Source: CAMLHP01 sp035712285
GTDB lineage: Bacteria; Gemmatimonadota; Gemmatimonadetes; Gemmatimonadales; GWC2-71-9
Length of the DNA: 49,350 nucleotides
Direction of reading: 5' to 3'
NCBI GenBank assembly: GCA_035712285.1
Contig: DASTBA010000076.1
Coordinates: 1 to 49,350, forward strand
The notes beneath the pieces are model-generated. The model ran no database searches. It was not told the origin of the DNA and was given only the letters and a program-made list of their open reading frames with translations. Shown here one piece after another: positions 17,310 through 25,555 of this stretch; position 1 is the first letter of the stretch; each line of letters begins with the position of its first letter. A program made the translations under genes and the position numbers.

Positions 17310-18808
17310 CCGAGCTGGACCTGTCGCTGCCGATGGACGTGACCCGGGCGCTGCTGCCGGAGATCGTGCTCGCGCTCGCCTCGCTGGTGGTGCTGCTGGC
17401 GGTCGCCTGGCGCCACGACACCGAGGCGGACAGCCGCCGGGCCGGCTGGCTCAGCCTGGCCGGCATCGTCGCCTCCGGCATCGCCCTCGCCTGGCTCTGG
17501 GCGGGGGATGCCCGGGCCGCCGGGCTCGCGCAGATGATCGCCCTCGATGGCTACCGGTACGCCGCCGGCGCGCTCATCCTGTTCGCTGCGCTGGGGACGG
17601 TGCTGGCCTCGCTCGGGTACATGGAACGGGAGCGCCTGATCGCGCCCGAGTACTACCCGCTGATCCTGATGGGGACCGCCGGCATGCTGTTCCTGGCCGG
17701 CGCCGAGGACCTGATCGTGCTGTTCCTCGGGCTGGAGGTCATGTCCGTCGCGGTCTACGTACTGGCCGGCTATGACCGGCGGAACGTGTTCTCGGCGGAG
17801 GCCGCCCTCAAGTACTTCCTCATCGGCGCCTTCGCATCGGGCTTCCTGCTCTACGGGATCGCCCTCGTGTATGGCGCCACGGGGCAGACCAACCTCTCGC
17901 TGATCGGCGCCTCGCTGGCGGTCGGCACGCCGTCGCTGCTGGCGCGCCTGGGCCTCGGGCTGCTGCTGATCGGGTTCGGGTTCAAGGTCGCGGCGGTGCC
18001 GTTCCACATGTGGGCGCCGGACGTGTACGACGGCTCGCCCACGCCAGTGACCGGCTTCATGGCCACCGGCGTGAAGGTGGCGGCATTCATCGCGCTCGCG
18101 CGGCTGCTGCTCGAGTCGTTCCCGGCCATGGACCAGTACTGGCAGCCGGCCGTCGGGGTGCTGGCGGTGCTCACGATGGTGGTCGGCAACCTGATCGCCC
18201 TCGCCCAGAAGACGCTCAAGCGGATGCTCGCCTACAGCTCCGTGGCCCATGCCGGCTACCTGCTCACCGCCGCGTGGCCCGGCACCCGCCTCGGTGCCAG
18301 TGCCGTCATGCTCTATCTCGCGGCCTACACCCTCACCACGCTGGCCGCATTCATCCTGCTGAGCTCGCTCGGACGCGGTGGCGAGCGCGGCGTGCGGTAC
18401 GAGGACATCGCCGGCCTGGCCCGCCGCCGGCCGTGGACGGCGCTCGCCCTGGCGGTCTGCATGCTGAGCCTGCTGGGCTTCCCCGGCACCTTCGGCTTCA
18501 TCGGCAAGTGGTACATCATCCAGGCGGTGATTGCGGAAGGCCAGTATGTTCTCCCCGTGGTGCTGGTGCTCGCCAGCGTGGTGTCGGCGGGCTATTACCT
18601 GCCGGTGATCATGGCCATGTACATGCGCGATCCGCAGGAGTCCGCCGAGTGGCATTCGGTGGCGCTGCCCCGGCCGGCGGCCTGGATGACCGGGGCCGCC
18701 GTGGTGCTGGTGGTGCTGCTCGGGGTGCTGCCCGGCGGCGCCATCGACACGGCGCTGGCCAGCGTCCGCTCCCTCGCCGTCACCCAGCTTCCGCCGCCGG
18801 GGCCCTGA
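17306..18808 (+). CDS. nuoN: NADH-quinone oxidoreductase subunit N (antiporter-like)
   Basis: 500 residues, the third antiporter-like subunit and last nuo gene. Characteristic blocks are FLGLEVMSVAVYVLAGYDR, EAALKYFLIGAFASGFLLYG, KVAAVPFHMWAPDVYDGSPTPVT (in part) and YSSVAHAGYLL. ATG 17306 is the start; upstream open frame is nuoM shadow. Only three bases follow before the phosphohexomutase start, so that gene is likely on the same transcript. Confidence 0.97.
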   Translation: MTELDLSLPMDVTRALLPEIVLALASLVVLLAVAWRHDTEADSRRAGWLSLAGIVASGIALAWLWAGDARAAGLAQMIALDGYRYAAGALILFAALGTVLASLGYMERERLIAPEYYPLILMGTAGMLFLAGAEDLIVLFLGLEVMSVAVYVLAGYDRRNVFSAEAALKYFLIGAFASGFLLYGIALVYGATGQTNLSLIGASLAVGTPSLLARLGLGLLLIGFGFKVAAVPFHMWAPDVYDGSPTPVTGFMATGVKVAAFIALARLLLESFPAMDQYWQPAVGVLAVLTMVVGNLIALAQKTLKRMLAYSSVAHAGYLLTAAWPGTRLGASAVMLYLAAYTLTTLAAFILLSSLGRGGERGVRYEDIAGLARRRPWTALALAVCMLSLLGFPGTFGFIGKWYIIQAVIAEGQYVLPVVLVLASVVSAGYYLPVIMAMYMRDPQESAEWHSVALPRPAAWMTGAAVVLVVLLGVLPGGAIDTALASVRSLAVTQLPPPGP

Positions 18809-18811
18809 ACC

Positions 18812-20182
18812 GTGAAGGCCCCGCGCGAGATCTTCCGCCAGTACGACGTGCGCGGTGTGGTGGATGACCAGCTGACGCCCGAATTCGCCCGGGCACTCGG
18901 CCGCGCGTTCGCCTCCGCGGCGTGGGACCGGGTGGGGCACGCGCCGGTGCTCACGGTGGGGCGGGACAACCGGCCCTCCGGCGAAGCCCTCGCCACCGCC
19001 GTGAGGCAGGGGATCGTGGATGCCGGCGGTACGGCGGTGGACGTCGGGATGCTGCCCACGCCGGCGCTCTACCTGAGCGTGCATGCGCTCGGGAGCGACG
19101 GTGCGCTGCAGGTCACCGGCTCGCACAACCCGCCCGAATTCAACGGCTTCAAGATGGTGGCCGGCGGCGATGCGCTGCATGGCGACGATATCCAGCACCT
19201 CTGGGAGCTGATCGAGACCGAGACCTGGCGCACCGGCACCGGCGGCGAGCGGGCCGATTCCTCCATGCTGCGCCGCTATCGCGAGGCCATCTGCGAACGG
19301 AACCACGTCGCCCGCCCGGTGAAGGTGGTGGTGGACTGTGGCAACGGCGTCTCCAGCGTCATCGCGATCCGGACCCTGCAGCAGCTCGGCGCGGATGTGA
19401 TCCCGCTCTTCGCCGAATCCGACGGCACCTTCCCGAATCACCATCCCGACCCCACCGTGCCGGAGAACCTGGTGGACCTGCAGACGGAGGTCCGCCGCAC
19501 CGGCGCCGAGCTGGGCATCGCCTTCGACGGCGACGGGGACCGGATCGGGGCCGTGGATGAAAGCGGCCGGATCCTCTACGGCGACCAGTTGCTGATCCTC
19601 TTCGGCCGCGATGCGGTGCGGCGGTTCGGGAAGGGCACCACGGTCATCTTCGACGTCAAGTGCTCCGAAGTGCTCCCCAGGGCCCTGGCCGAGGCTGGCG
19701 CCCGCCCGGAGATGTGGAAGACCGGGCATTCGCTCATCAAGGCGCGCATGAAGGAGCTGCATGCGCCGCTGGCCGGAGAGATGAGCGGGCACATCTTCTT
19801 CGGCGGTGACTATTACGGCTTCGATGACGCGCTGTTTGCCGCCGCGCGGCTGCTCGGCATCGTATCGGAACATTCCTACGGCATCGCGGCCTTTCTGGCC
19901 GACGTGCCTGAGACCGTCGCCACCCCCGAACTCAGGGTGGACTGCCCCGATGACCGCAAGTTCGGCATCGTGGCCGAGGCGTCGGCGTATTTCGCGGCGC
20001 GCTATCCGGTCAACACGATTGACGGCGTGCGCATGACCTTTCCCGCCGGGTGGGGGCTCATCCGCGCGAGCAACACCCAGCCCGTCCTGGTGCTCCGCTT
20101 CGAAGCCGAAAATCCCGAGTCCCTCGATGCCTACCGGGGCGAGGTCATGGGGTGGCTGGAGAAGCAGGGCGTCCACACCTAG
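18812..20182 (+). CDS. Phosphomannomutase/phosphoglucomutase
   Basis: 456 residues from GTG 18812. It belongs to the alpha-D-phosphohexomutase family, interconverting hexose 1- and 6-phosphates for polysaccharide and glycolipid precursors. Domain 1 carries the phosphoserine loop TGSHNP (Ser104; most relatives read TASHNP). The Mg site is DGDGDR (239-244), the sugar loop is GEMSGHIFF (322-330), and the C-terminal phosphate loop is RASNTQPVLVLRFEAE. This pattern fits the AlgC/ManB bifunctional group, but specificity for mannose or glucose cannot be read from sequence. It sits directly behind nuoN with no promoter visible in the 3-base gap. Confidence 0.9.
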   Translation: MKAPREIFRQYDVRGVVDDQLTPEFARALGRAFASAAWDRVGHAPVLTVGRDNRPSGEALATAVRQGIVDAGGTAVDVGMLPTPALYLSVHALGSDGALQVTGSHNPPEFNGFKMVAGGDALHGDDIQHLWELIETETWRTGTGGERADSSMLRRYREAICERNHVARPVKVVVDCGNGVSSVIAIRTLQQLGADVIPLFAESDGTFPNHHPDPTVPENLVDLQTEVRRTGAELGIAFDGDGDRIGAVDESGRILYGDQLLILFGRDAVRRFGKGTTVIFDVKCSEVLPRALAEAGARPEMWKTGHSLIKARMKELHAPLAGEMSGHIFFGGDYYGFDDALFAAARLLGIVSEHSYGIAAFLADVPETVATPELRVDCPDDRKFGIVAEASAYFAARYPVNTIDGVRMTFPAGWGLIRASNTQPVLVLRFEAENPESLDAYRGEVMGWLEKQGVHT

Positions 20183-20185
20183 CGC

Positions 20186-22561
20186 ATGCCGGGCCGCCGG
20201 GGCTGGCTGCCTGGGGCCGCCGGCATCCTCATTCTCGGCCTCTTCGCCGGACGGTACGCCGCGGAGATCCTGGCGGACCGCTGGTGGGCGGCGCAGTTCT
20301 CCCCTGAAGCCGCTGCGATGGTCACACGGTGGCATCTCGCCCAGCTCGCCCTTGGGGCCTTCGGTGCCGCCTTCGCCATCGCGTGGTTCGTGCTCCAGAT
20401 GCTGGTGGTGCTCCGCGCGGTCGGATCGGTGCAGATTCTCCGTGACGTGGGTGGGGTGCAGTTCCGGGAGGTGGTGCGCCCGACCCTGCTCCGGGTCGTG
20501 GCAGTCGGCGCCGGGCTCGGGCTCGGGCTCATCACCGGACTGAGCCTGGCCGGCGCATGGCAGGCGGTCATGCTGGCCGGGCATGGCGTGACCAGCGCCA
20601 TGGTGGATCCGCTGCTCGGCCGCGGGGCCGGCTGGTACCTGGCACGGCTCCCGCTGCTCCGCCTCCTGCACGACTTCGCACTGGCGCTGGCACTCCTGGC
20701 CGTGCTCGCCGTCCTGATGTTCTACGCCATCATGGGCGCAGTCCGGCTCGAGCGCCGGCGCCCCGCCATCAACGATCATGCGCAGCGTCACCTCGGATTG
20801 CTCCTCGCGGTGCTGGCTCTCGTCCTGGCCTGGGGCTTTCTCCTGAAGACGGGCATCCTGGTCGGCGAAGGCGGTGGGGAAGGAGCGGCCATCGCCTTCC
20901 GGCGCGCGGTCATGACGAACCCGGCACTGGCCGGCACCGCGTTCATGGTGGCGGCCGTTTCCGCGCTGTGGGCGTTCCAGGGACGCCATGCCCTGCTGGC
21001 CGCCGCCTGGCTGGTGCTGGGCGTCGCGACGGTGGTCGGGCGCACGGGTGTACCGCTCCTGGTCCCGGCGGACGCCGCCGCCCTGCCGGATTCGGTGCTG
21101 GAGGCATTCGAAGACTCCGCCTTCGGCCTCGGAGCACGGTCTGCGGGCGATGCCCCGGTCCTGCAGCGGGCACCGTGGCTGGATCGTGCCGTGGTCACCC
21201 AGCTCTTCGGAACTGCCGTGCAGGTCGTGGACATTTCGGCCGCGAGCCTTCCGGTGCGCGGGCGGGTGCGGCCCGCCTGGCTCGCGCTCACGGAAGGGCC
21301 GGGATCCGCTCCGGCCGTCACCGCCATTGCCGCCGACACGGCGTCCGCCACCGGGGGCGCGCTGGCATTCCGCCTTGGTGATTCGCTCGCCTATCCCACA
21401 CTCTATCCTCTGCTGTCGCTCAATCCTTCTGCTGCGCGGCCTGGCGCCCCGCACGTCGTCACGACGGGAGCGGGGCACGGTGTGGCAACGGGCTCCCCGT
21501 GGCGCCGGCTGCTGCTCGCCTGGAGCACCCAGTCGCGCCTTCCTTTCGGCGCCAGCCGGGTTGACTGGGAGCTGCACCCGTCCGGGCGCCTCGCCGAGAT
21601 CGCACCGTTCGCCAGCTGGTCCTCGCCGCGCGCGGCAATCGTCGATGCACGCCTGGTCTGGCTGGCGGACGGCTATGTGACGAGCTCGGCATTCCCCCTG
21701 GTTTCCGCCGTGACGTGGCGAGGGGGCACGGCGCGCCTGTTGCGCGCCGGATTTCTCGGTGTGGTGGATGCGGAGTCGGGCGTGGTGCACATCTACCAGC
21801 GGCCGGATGGCGGGCTGCTCGCGCAGGCCTGGGCCGAAATTGCACGGGCGGTCGTCGCACCAAGTGGCGAACTGCCGGCGGCGCTGCTGCGAGCGGCGGG
21901 TCCACCGGCAGAGCTGACCGACGTGCAGACGGGGCTCATGGTGCGGCGGCTCCGGCGGGTGGTCAGTGACCTGGCGGTGGTGGGGAAGGATGGCACAGCC
22001 GAACGCGGAGTCGCGTGGGATACGGCGGGGCACCCGGTTGCCGTGTATCTCCTGGCGTCGCCGCAGACGGACCGGCTGTTCGCCGTCATCTCGGCGCCGG
22101 CTGCCGGGCCGCCGGTGCTGGCTCGGCTTGACAGCGCCTCGTTGCCCTCGCCAGCCGCGCTGGAGCGGCTCTGGGGCCGGTTCGCGACCTTCGCGCCGGT
22201 CGCGGACTCGGTGGCCGGCGCCGGGGCAAAGCTTGCCTCCGGGAGCGTGCATCTCTGGCACTCACCACGGGGGCCGGCGGCATTCGAGGTATTCACCGCG
22301 GCACGGCCTGACGCCCGTCCCGGAATCGTCTGGGTCGCCCTGGCGGTGCCGGGGCACCTCGGTGCCGGCCGGACCTTCCAGAGTGCCTGGCAGAATCTGC
22401 TCGGGAATTCCATCCCGGCAGCGCCGGGCGCGGGAAGCGGGCGGCTGGACGAGGCTCGCCGCTGGATGCGGATCGCGGATGAGGCACTCCGCAGTGGAGA
22501 CTGGAGCGCCTTCGGCCGGGCGTTCGAGGCGCTTCGGGGGGTGCTGCAGGAGGGGCCGTAA
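20186..22561 (+). CDS. Divergent UPF0182-family seven-helix membrane protein
   Basis: 791 residues. Seven N-terminal membrane helices are predicted at about 10-28, 50-78, 100-128, 155-187, 202-222, 248-264 and 267-286. A large exported or extracytoplasmic domain of about 500 residues follows. Family signatures are DPLLGRGAGWYLARLP before helix 4, and in the large domain LVWLADGYVTSSAFP followed by a VVDAESGVVHIYQR strand and a GELPAALL turn. UPF0182 proteins have no established function. The long N-terminal part matches the family only loosely, and the protein is shorter than the usual 900-1000. It follows the phosphohexomutase by 3 bases and ends at a small hairpin. Confidence 0.72.
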   Translation: MPGRRGWLPGAAGILILGLFAGRYAAEILADRWWAAQFSPEAAAMVTRWHLAQLALGAFGAAFAIAWFVLQMLVVLRAVGSVQILRDVGGVQFREVVRPTLLRVVAVGAGLGLGLITGLSLAGAWQAVMLAGHGVTSAMVDPLLGRGAGWYLARLPLLRLLHDFALALALLAVLAVLMFYAIMGAVRLERRRPAINDHAQRHLGLLLAVLALVLAWGFLLKTGILVGEGGGEGAAIAFRRAVMTNPALAGTAFMVAAVSALWAFQGRHALLAAAWLVLGVATVVGRTGVPLLVPADAAALPDSVLEAFEDSAFGLGARSAGDAPVLQRAPWLDRAVVTQLFGTAVQVVDISAASLPVRGRVRPAWLALTEGPGSAPAVTAIAADTASATGGALAFRLGDSLAYPTLYPLLSLNPSAARPGAPHVVTTGAGHGVATGSPWRRLLLAWSTQSRLPFGASRVDWELHPSGRLAEIAPFASWSSPRAAIVDARLVWLADGYVTSSAFPLVSAVTWRGGTARLLRAGFLGVVDAESGVVHIYQRPDGGLLAQAWAEIARAVVAPSGELPAALLRAAGPPAELTDVQTGLMVRRLRRVVSDLAVVGKDGTAERGVAWDTAGHPVAVYLLASPQTDRLFAVISAPAAGPPVLARLDSASLPSPAALERLWGRFATFAPVADSVAGAGAKLASGSVHLWHSPRGPAAFEVFTAARPDARPGIVWVALAVPGHLGAGRTFQSAWQNLLGNSIPAAPGAGSGRLDEARRWMRIADEALRSGDWSAFGRAFEALRGVLQEGP

Positions 22562-22568
22562 CGCCCCT
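22551..22568. terminator. Weak terminator-like hairpin at the end of the nuo-UPF0182 unit
   Basis: AGGGGC, loop CGTAAC, GCCCCT, then TT: a 6-bp stem spanning the UPF0182 stop codon. The right arm can instead pair with GGGGC at 22578-22582, so two exclusive folds exist. Confidence 0.35.
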
Positions 22569-22644
22569 TTCGGAATCGGGGCACACGAGTACGTTCATCG
22601 TACCAGCTCTGTCTATCCAACCTGTCCAGTCGGAGGCTCCCCCT

Positions 22645-23316
22645 ATGTCAATTCATGACTTCGCATCTACACCGCGCCGGGGCTTTCTGGGCCGCCTCGC
22701 CCTGGCTGGGGCGGCACTGGGCCTGAGCGGCTCGGTCGCTGTACCGGCCGTGGCCGAGACGGTGCGTGCCGGTGGTGATGGAACTGACCCGTCACTCGAT
22801 GCCTGGTTCAGGAAGCTCACCGGAAAGCATCGCCAGGTATTCGACGCTCCCCATGTCAATGAGGGAATGGCCGCCGTCTGGCCCCGTGTGTACCTGATGA
22901 CGATGGACGCGACCTATCCGCACGACGCCGATTCGGTCATGGTGATCCTGCGCCATGAGGCCATCCCGCTCGCCATGCAGGACGGACTCTGGGCCAAATA
23001 TCATTTCGGCGAGATGTTCGGCATCAAGAGTGGCGATGCGCCGGCCACGAGCAATCCGTTCGCCACGATCACGGGCCTGCCGCTGCCCGGCCTGGGCATC
23101 ACCGAGCTCCTCAAGAGCGGCGTGCTCATCGGTGTCTGCAACGCCGCGCTCACCGTGTACAGCGGCGCCGCGGCAAAGAAGATGAACATGGATGCGGCCG
23201 CCGTGAAGAACGAATGGGTCGCCGGGCTCTATGCCGGTATCCAGGTCGTGCCATCCGGCGTGATGGCGGTCGGGCGCGCCCAGGAGCTTGGTTGCTCGTA
23301 TTGCTACGCAGGATGA
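22645..23316 (+). CDS. Tat-exported DsrE-like protein with C-terminal CxxC
   Basis: 223 residues. The N terminus is a twin-arginine signal (PRRGFLGRLALAG, Arg11-Arg12) with a likely AVA cleavage site near residue 37. Export by Tat suggests the protein folds or binds a cofactor in the cytoplasm first. The mature part has an alternating alpha/beta pattern (VILRHEAIPLAMQDGLW, then LLKSGVLIGVCNAALTVYS) that resembles the DsrE/DsrF sulfur-relay fold. Cys165 lies at the position where DsrE-like proteins often carry a reactive Cys, and the last residues hold Cys217-Ser-Tyr-Cys220. A periplasmic thiol or sulfur role is an inference. An SD-like GGAGG precedes the ATG. Confidence 0.55.
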   Translation: MSIHDFASTPRRGFLGRLALAGAALGLSGSVAVPAVAETVRAGGDGTDPSLDAWFRKLTGKHRQVFDAPHVNEGMAAVWPRVYLMTMDATYPHDADSVMVILRHEAIPLAMQDGLWAKYHFGEMFGIKSGDAPATSNPFATITGLPLPGLGITELLKSGVLIGVCNAALTVYSGAAAKKMNMDAAAVKNEWVAGLYAGIQVVPSGVMAVGRAQELGCSYCYAG

Positions 23317-23331
23317 CCGCACCGTGGCCTG

Positions 23332-23364
23332 GCTCGCGGGCGCCCGAGGCGGGCGCCCGCGGGC
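23332..23364. terminator. Strong 15-bp hairpin after the Tat-protein gene
   Basis: The inner arms CGCGGGCGCCCG and CGGGCGCCCGCG (12 bp, perfect) enclose a 3-base loop AGG; a T-G wobble and two more pairs extend the stem to 15 bp. No immediate T run follows, though 23380-23390 is T-rich. It lies 16 bases after the stop and before the arcC promoter, so it most likely ends the upstream transcript. Confidence 0.6.
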
Positions 23365-23412
23365 GTGGCCGCCTCGCAGTTTGCTTTACTCTCGAACTCG
23401 TATGTCCGCTCC

Positions 23413-23441
23413 TTGATTGAGGTTCAGCGCACGGGTATCTT
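23413..23441 (+). promoter_or_regulatory. Predicted promoter of arcC-sucC-sucD-ndk
   Basis: TTGATT (23413-23418), 17-base spacer, TATCTT (23436-23441). The start would be near 23448, leaving a leader of about 27 bases with a GGGGA ribosome site before the arcC ATG. Confidence 0.55.
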
Positions 23442-23474
23442 CCGCGGCTGTTCCGATTCCGGGGACGATTCAGC

Positions 23475-24419
23475 ATGACGCGCACGGCAGTTCTGGCCCT
23501 CGGCGGCAACGCGCTCGCGCGCGCCGGTGAGCGGGCCACCATCGCCAACCAGTTCCGGCACGCCCGGGAAAGTGTCGCGCCGATCATCGAGCTGGCGCGG
23601 GACGGGTGGCGCATCGCCATCGTGCATGGCAACGGTCCGCAGGTGGGCGATGAACTGGTCCGTCACGAGCTGTCCCAGGGCGAAGTCGAGCCCCTGCCGC
23701 TGGGCGTCCTGGTGGCCGGCACCGCGGGATGGATCGGCTACATGCTCCAGCAATCGCTGGAGAACGGGCTCGCCGAGGCCGGCGTGGCGCGCCCGGTCGC
23801 CACGATCATCACGCAGACCGAGGTGGATCCGGCCGATCCGGGATTCGGGAACGCCACCAAGCCGATCGGTCATGAGATGCCCCAGAGCCGGGCGGACGCG
23901 CTCCGCGCCAACGGCGTCCCGGTCGGCAAGGATGGCGCCGGCCACTGGCGCCGCCTCGCGGCCAGCCCGCGACCGCTCAGCGTGGTGGAGGCGCCGCTGG
24001 TGCGGGACCTCCTTGATCAGGGGGTGCTCGTGATCGCCGCCGGGGGCGGCGGGCCGCCGGTGTACCGTGATCCGCTGCTGGGCCTCGAAGGAGTAGACGC
24101 CGTGGTGGACAAGGACCTCGTCGCGGCGCTGCTGGCGCAGCAGCTCGGCGCCGAGGTGCTGATGATCCTGACCGACGTGGACGCGGTCTATTCGGGATGG
24201 GGCACGCCGGAAGCGACAGCGTTCCGGCGGTTGACGCTCGCGGAGGCCGACGCGCTGCTCGCAGGCAGCGACCTCAGCGCCGGCAGCATGCGGCCCAAGG
24301 TGGAGGCGGCCGCCGGATTCATCCGTGGCGGCGGGGCCCGGGCCATCATCGGGCGCCTGTCCGACGGGCCGGCAGCCCTGCGGGGCGAGGCAGGAACCAC
24401 AATCGAGAGGGAGACGTGA
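23475..24419 (+). CDS. arcC: Carbamate kinase
   Basis: 314 residues, usual length. It transfers phosphate between carbamoyl phosphate and ADP, making ATP in the last step of arginine or other ureido-compound fermentation; the reverse reaction is possible. The amino-acid-kinase fold is shown by LALGGNALA at the N terminus, HGNGPQVGDEL near residue 57, IAAGGGGPPV near 191 and LTDVDAVYSGWG near 234. No arginine deiminase or carbamoyltransferase gene lies nearby, so the source of carbamoyl phosphate is unknown. The gene is first in a four-gene unit; its stop overlaps the sucC start (GTGA). Confidence 0.92.
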   Translation: MTRTAVLALGGNALARAGERATIANQFRHARESVAPIIELARDGWRIAIVHGNGPQVGDELVRHELSQGEVEPLPLGVLVAGTAGWIGYMLQQSLENGLAEAGVARPVATIITQTEVDPADPGFGNATKPIGHEMPQSRADALRANGVPVGKDGAGHWRRLAASPRPLSVVEAPLVRDLLDQGVLVIAAGGGGPPVYRDPLLGLEGVDAVVDKDLVAALLAQQLGAEVLMILTDVDAVYSGWGTPEATAFRRLTLAEADALLAGSDLSAGSMRPKVEAAAGFIRGGGARAIIGRLSDGPAALRGEAGTTIERET

Positions 24420-25555
24420 ATCTTCATGAGTATCAGGCCCGCGAGCTGCTGAAGGCCGCGGGGGTGCCGATGTTCGATGGCGGCGTCGCCACGACTCCGG
24501 CCGAGGCAGCGGCCATTGCCGAGCGTCTGGGTGGCACGGTGGTGGTGAAGGCCCAGGTGCATGCCGGAGGCCGGGGCAAGGCCGGCGGGGTGAAGCTGGC
24601 CAAGTCCCCCGCCGAGGCGCGGGCCTGCGCCGAAGCGATCCTCGGCATGACGATCAAGGGCCTGGTGGTCGGCAAGGTGCTGGTCGTTCCTGCCGCCGAC
24701 ATCGCCACCGAGGCGTACGTCGGGCTCATCATGGACCGCACCACGCAGGGCCCCGTCTTCATGGTGAGCGCCGCGGGAGGCGTGGACATCGAGGAAGTGG
24801 CCGCGACCGCGCCCGAGAAGATCACGCGCCTGCCGGTGGATCCGGTGTACGGCCTCCTCCCGCACCAGGCGATGGAGCTCGCCTTCTCGCTCTATGCCGA
24901 TTACGGCCAGGTGAAGACTGCTGCCCGCATCATGCAGCAGCTCTACCGCGCCTTCACCGCCAACGGCTGCTCGCTGGCGGAGATCAATCCGCTGGTCACG
25001 ACGCCCGGTGGCGAGGTCCTGGCGCTGGATGCCAAGATCTCGATCGACGACAACGAACTCAATCGCCGCCCCGATCTCGCCGCCCTGCGGGACGACTCCG
25101 CCGAGGCGCCCAGCGAGGTGGCGGCCCGCGCGGCGGGGCTCACCTTCATCAAGCTGGACGGCAATGTCGGCTGCGTGGTGAACGGAGCCGGCCTCGCCAT
25201 GGCCACGATGGACCTCGTCAAGTACTACGGCGGCGAGCCGGCCAATTTCCTCGACATCGGCGGCAGCTCCAACCCCGAGAAGGTCGTGAATGCCCTGCGG
25301 ATCATCACCTCGGATCCGGCGGTGAAGGCGATTCTCTTCAACATCTTCGGGGGCATCACCCGGACCGACGACGTGGCCAACGGGATCAGGACGGCGCTGG
25401 CGCAGTTCCCGGTGAAGGTGCCGATCGTGGTCCGCCTCACCGGCACCAACGAGAAGGAAGCGGTGAAGATCCTCCAGGGGATCGGCATGACGGCGCTCGG
25501 CGACATGGACGAGGCGGTGCAGAAGGTGGTGGCGATCGTGAAGGAGGCCGCGTGA
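24416..25555 (+). CDS. sucC: Succinyl-CoA synthetase beta subunit
   Basis: 379 residues from GTG 24416, which is preceded by a strong AGAGGGAG site and begins with the family N terminus MNLHEYQARELLK. It binds nucleotide through an ATP-grasp fold (VVVKAQVHAGGRGKAGGVKL) and forms the succinate site with SucD. The C-terminal CoA-ligase domain contains FLDIGGSSNPEKV and FNIFGGITRTDDVA. It works in the TCA cycle, making one ATP or GTP per succinyl-CoA; which nucleotide is used is not evident. It overlaps arcC and sucD by 4 bases each. Confidence 0.96.
   Translation: MNLHEYQARELLKAAGVPMFDGGVATTPAEAAAIAERLGGTVVVKAQVHAGGRGKAGGVKLAKSPAEARACAEAILGMTIKGLVVGKVLVVPAADIATEAYVGLIMDRTTQGPVFMVSAAGGVDIEEVAATAPEKITRLPVDPVYGLLPHQAMELAFSLYADYGQVKTAARIMQQLYRAFTANGCSLAEINPLVTTPGGEVLALDAKISIDDNELNRRPDLAALRDDSAEAPSEVAARAAGLTFIKLDGNVGCVVNGAGLAMATMDLVKYYGGEPANFLDIGGSSNPEKVVNALRIITSDPAVKAILFNIFGGITRTDDVANGIRTALAQFPVKVPIVVRLTGTNEKEAVKILQGIGMTALGDMDEAVQKVVAIVKEAA

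Noticed and set aside
17090..22261. A 1723-codon open frame on the minus strand opposite nuoM, nuoN, the phosphohexomutase and UPF0182
   Set aside because: Its translation is low-complexity (rich in Arg, His, Gly, Gln, Asp) with no family motif, and it lies antisense to well-recognised genes. Long antisense frames are expected in high-GC DNA with G/C-rich third codon positions.
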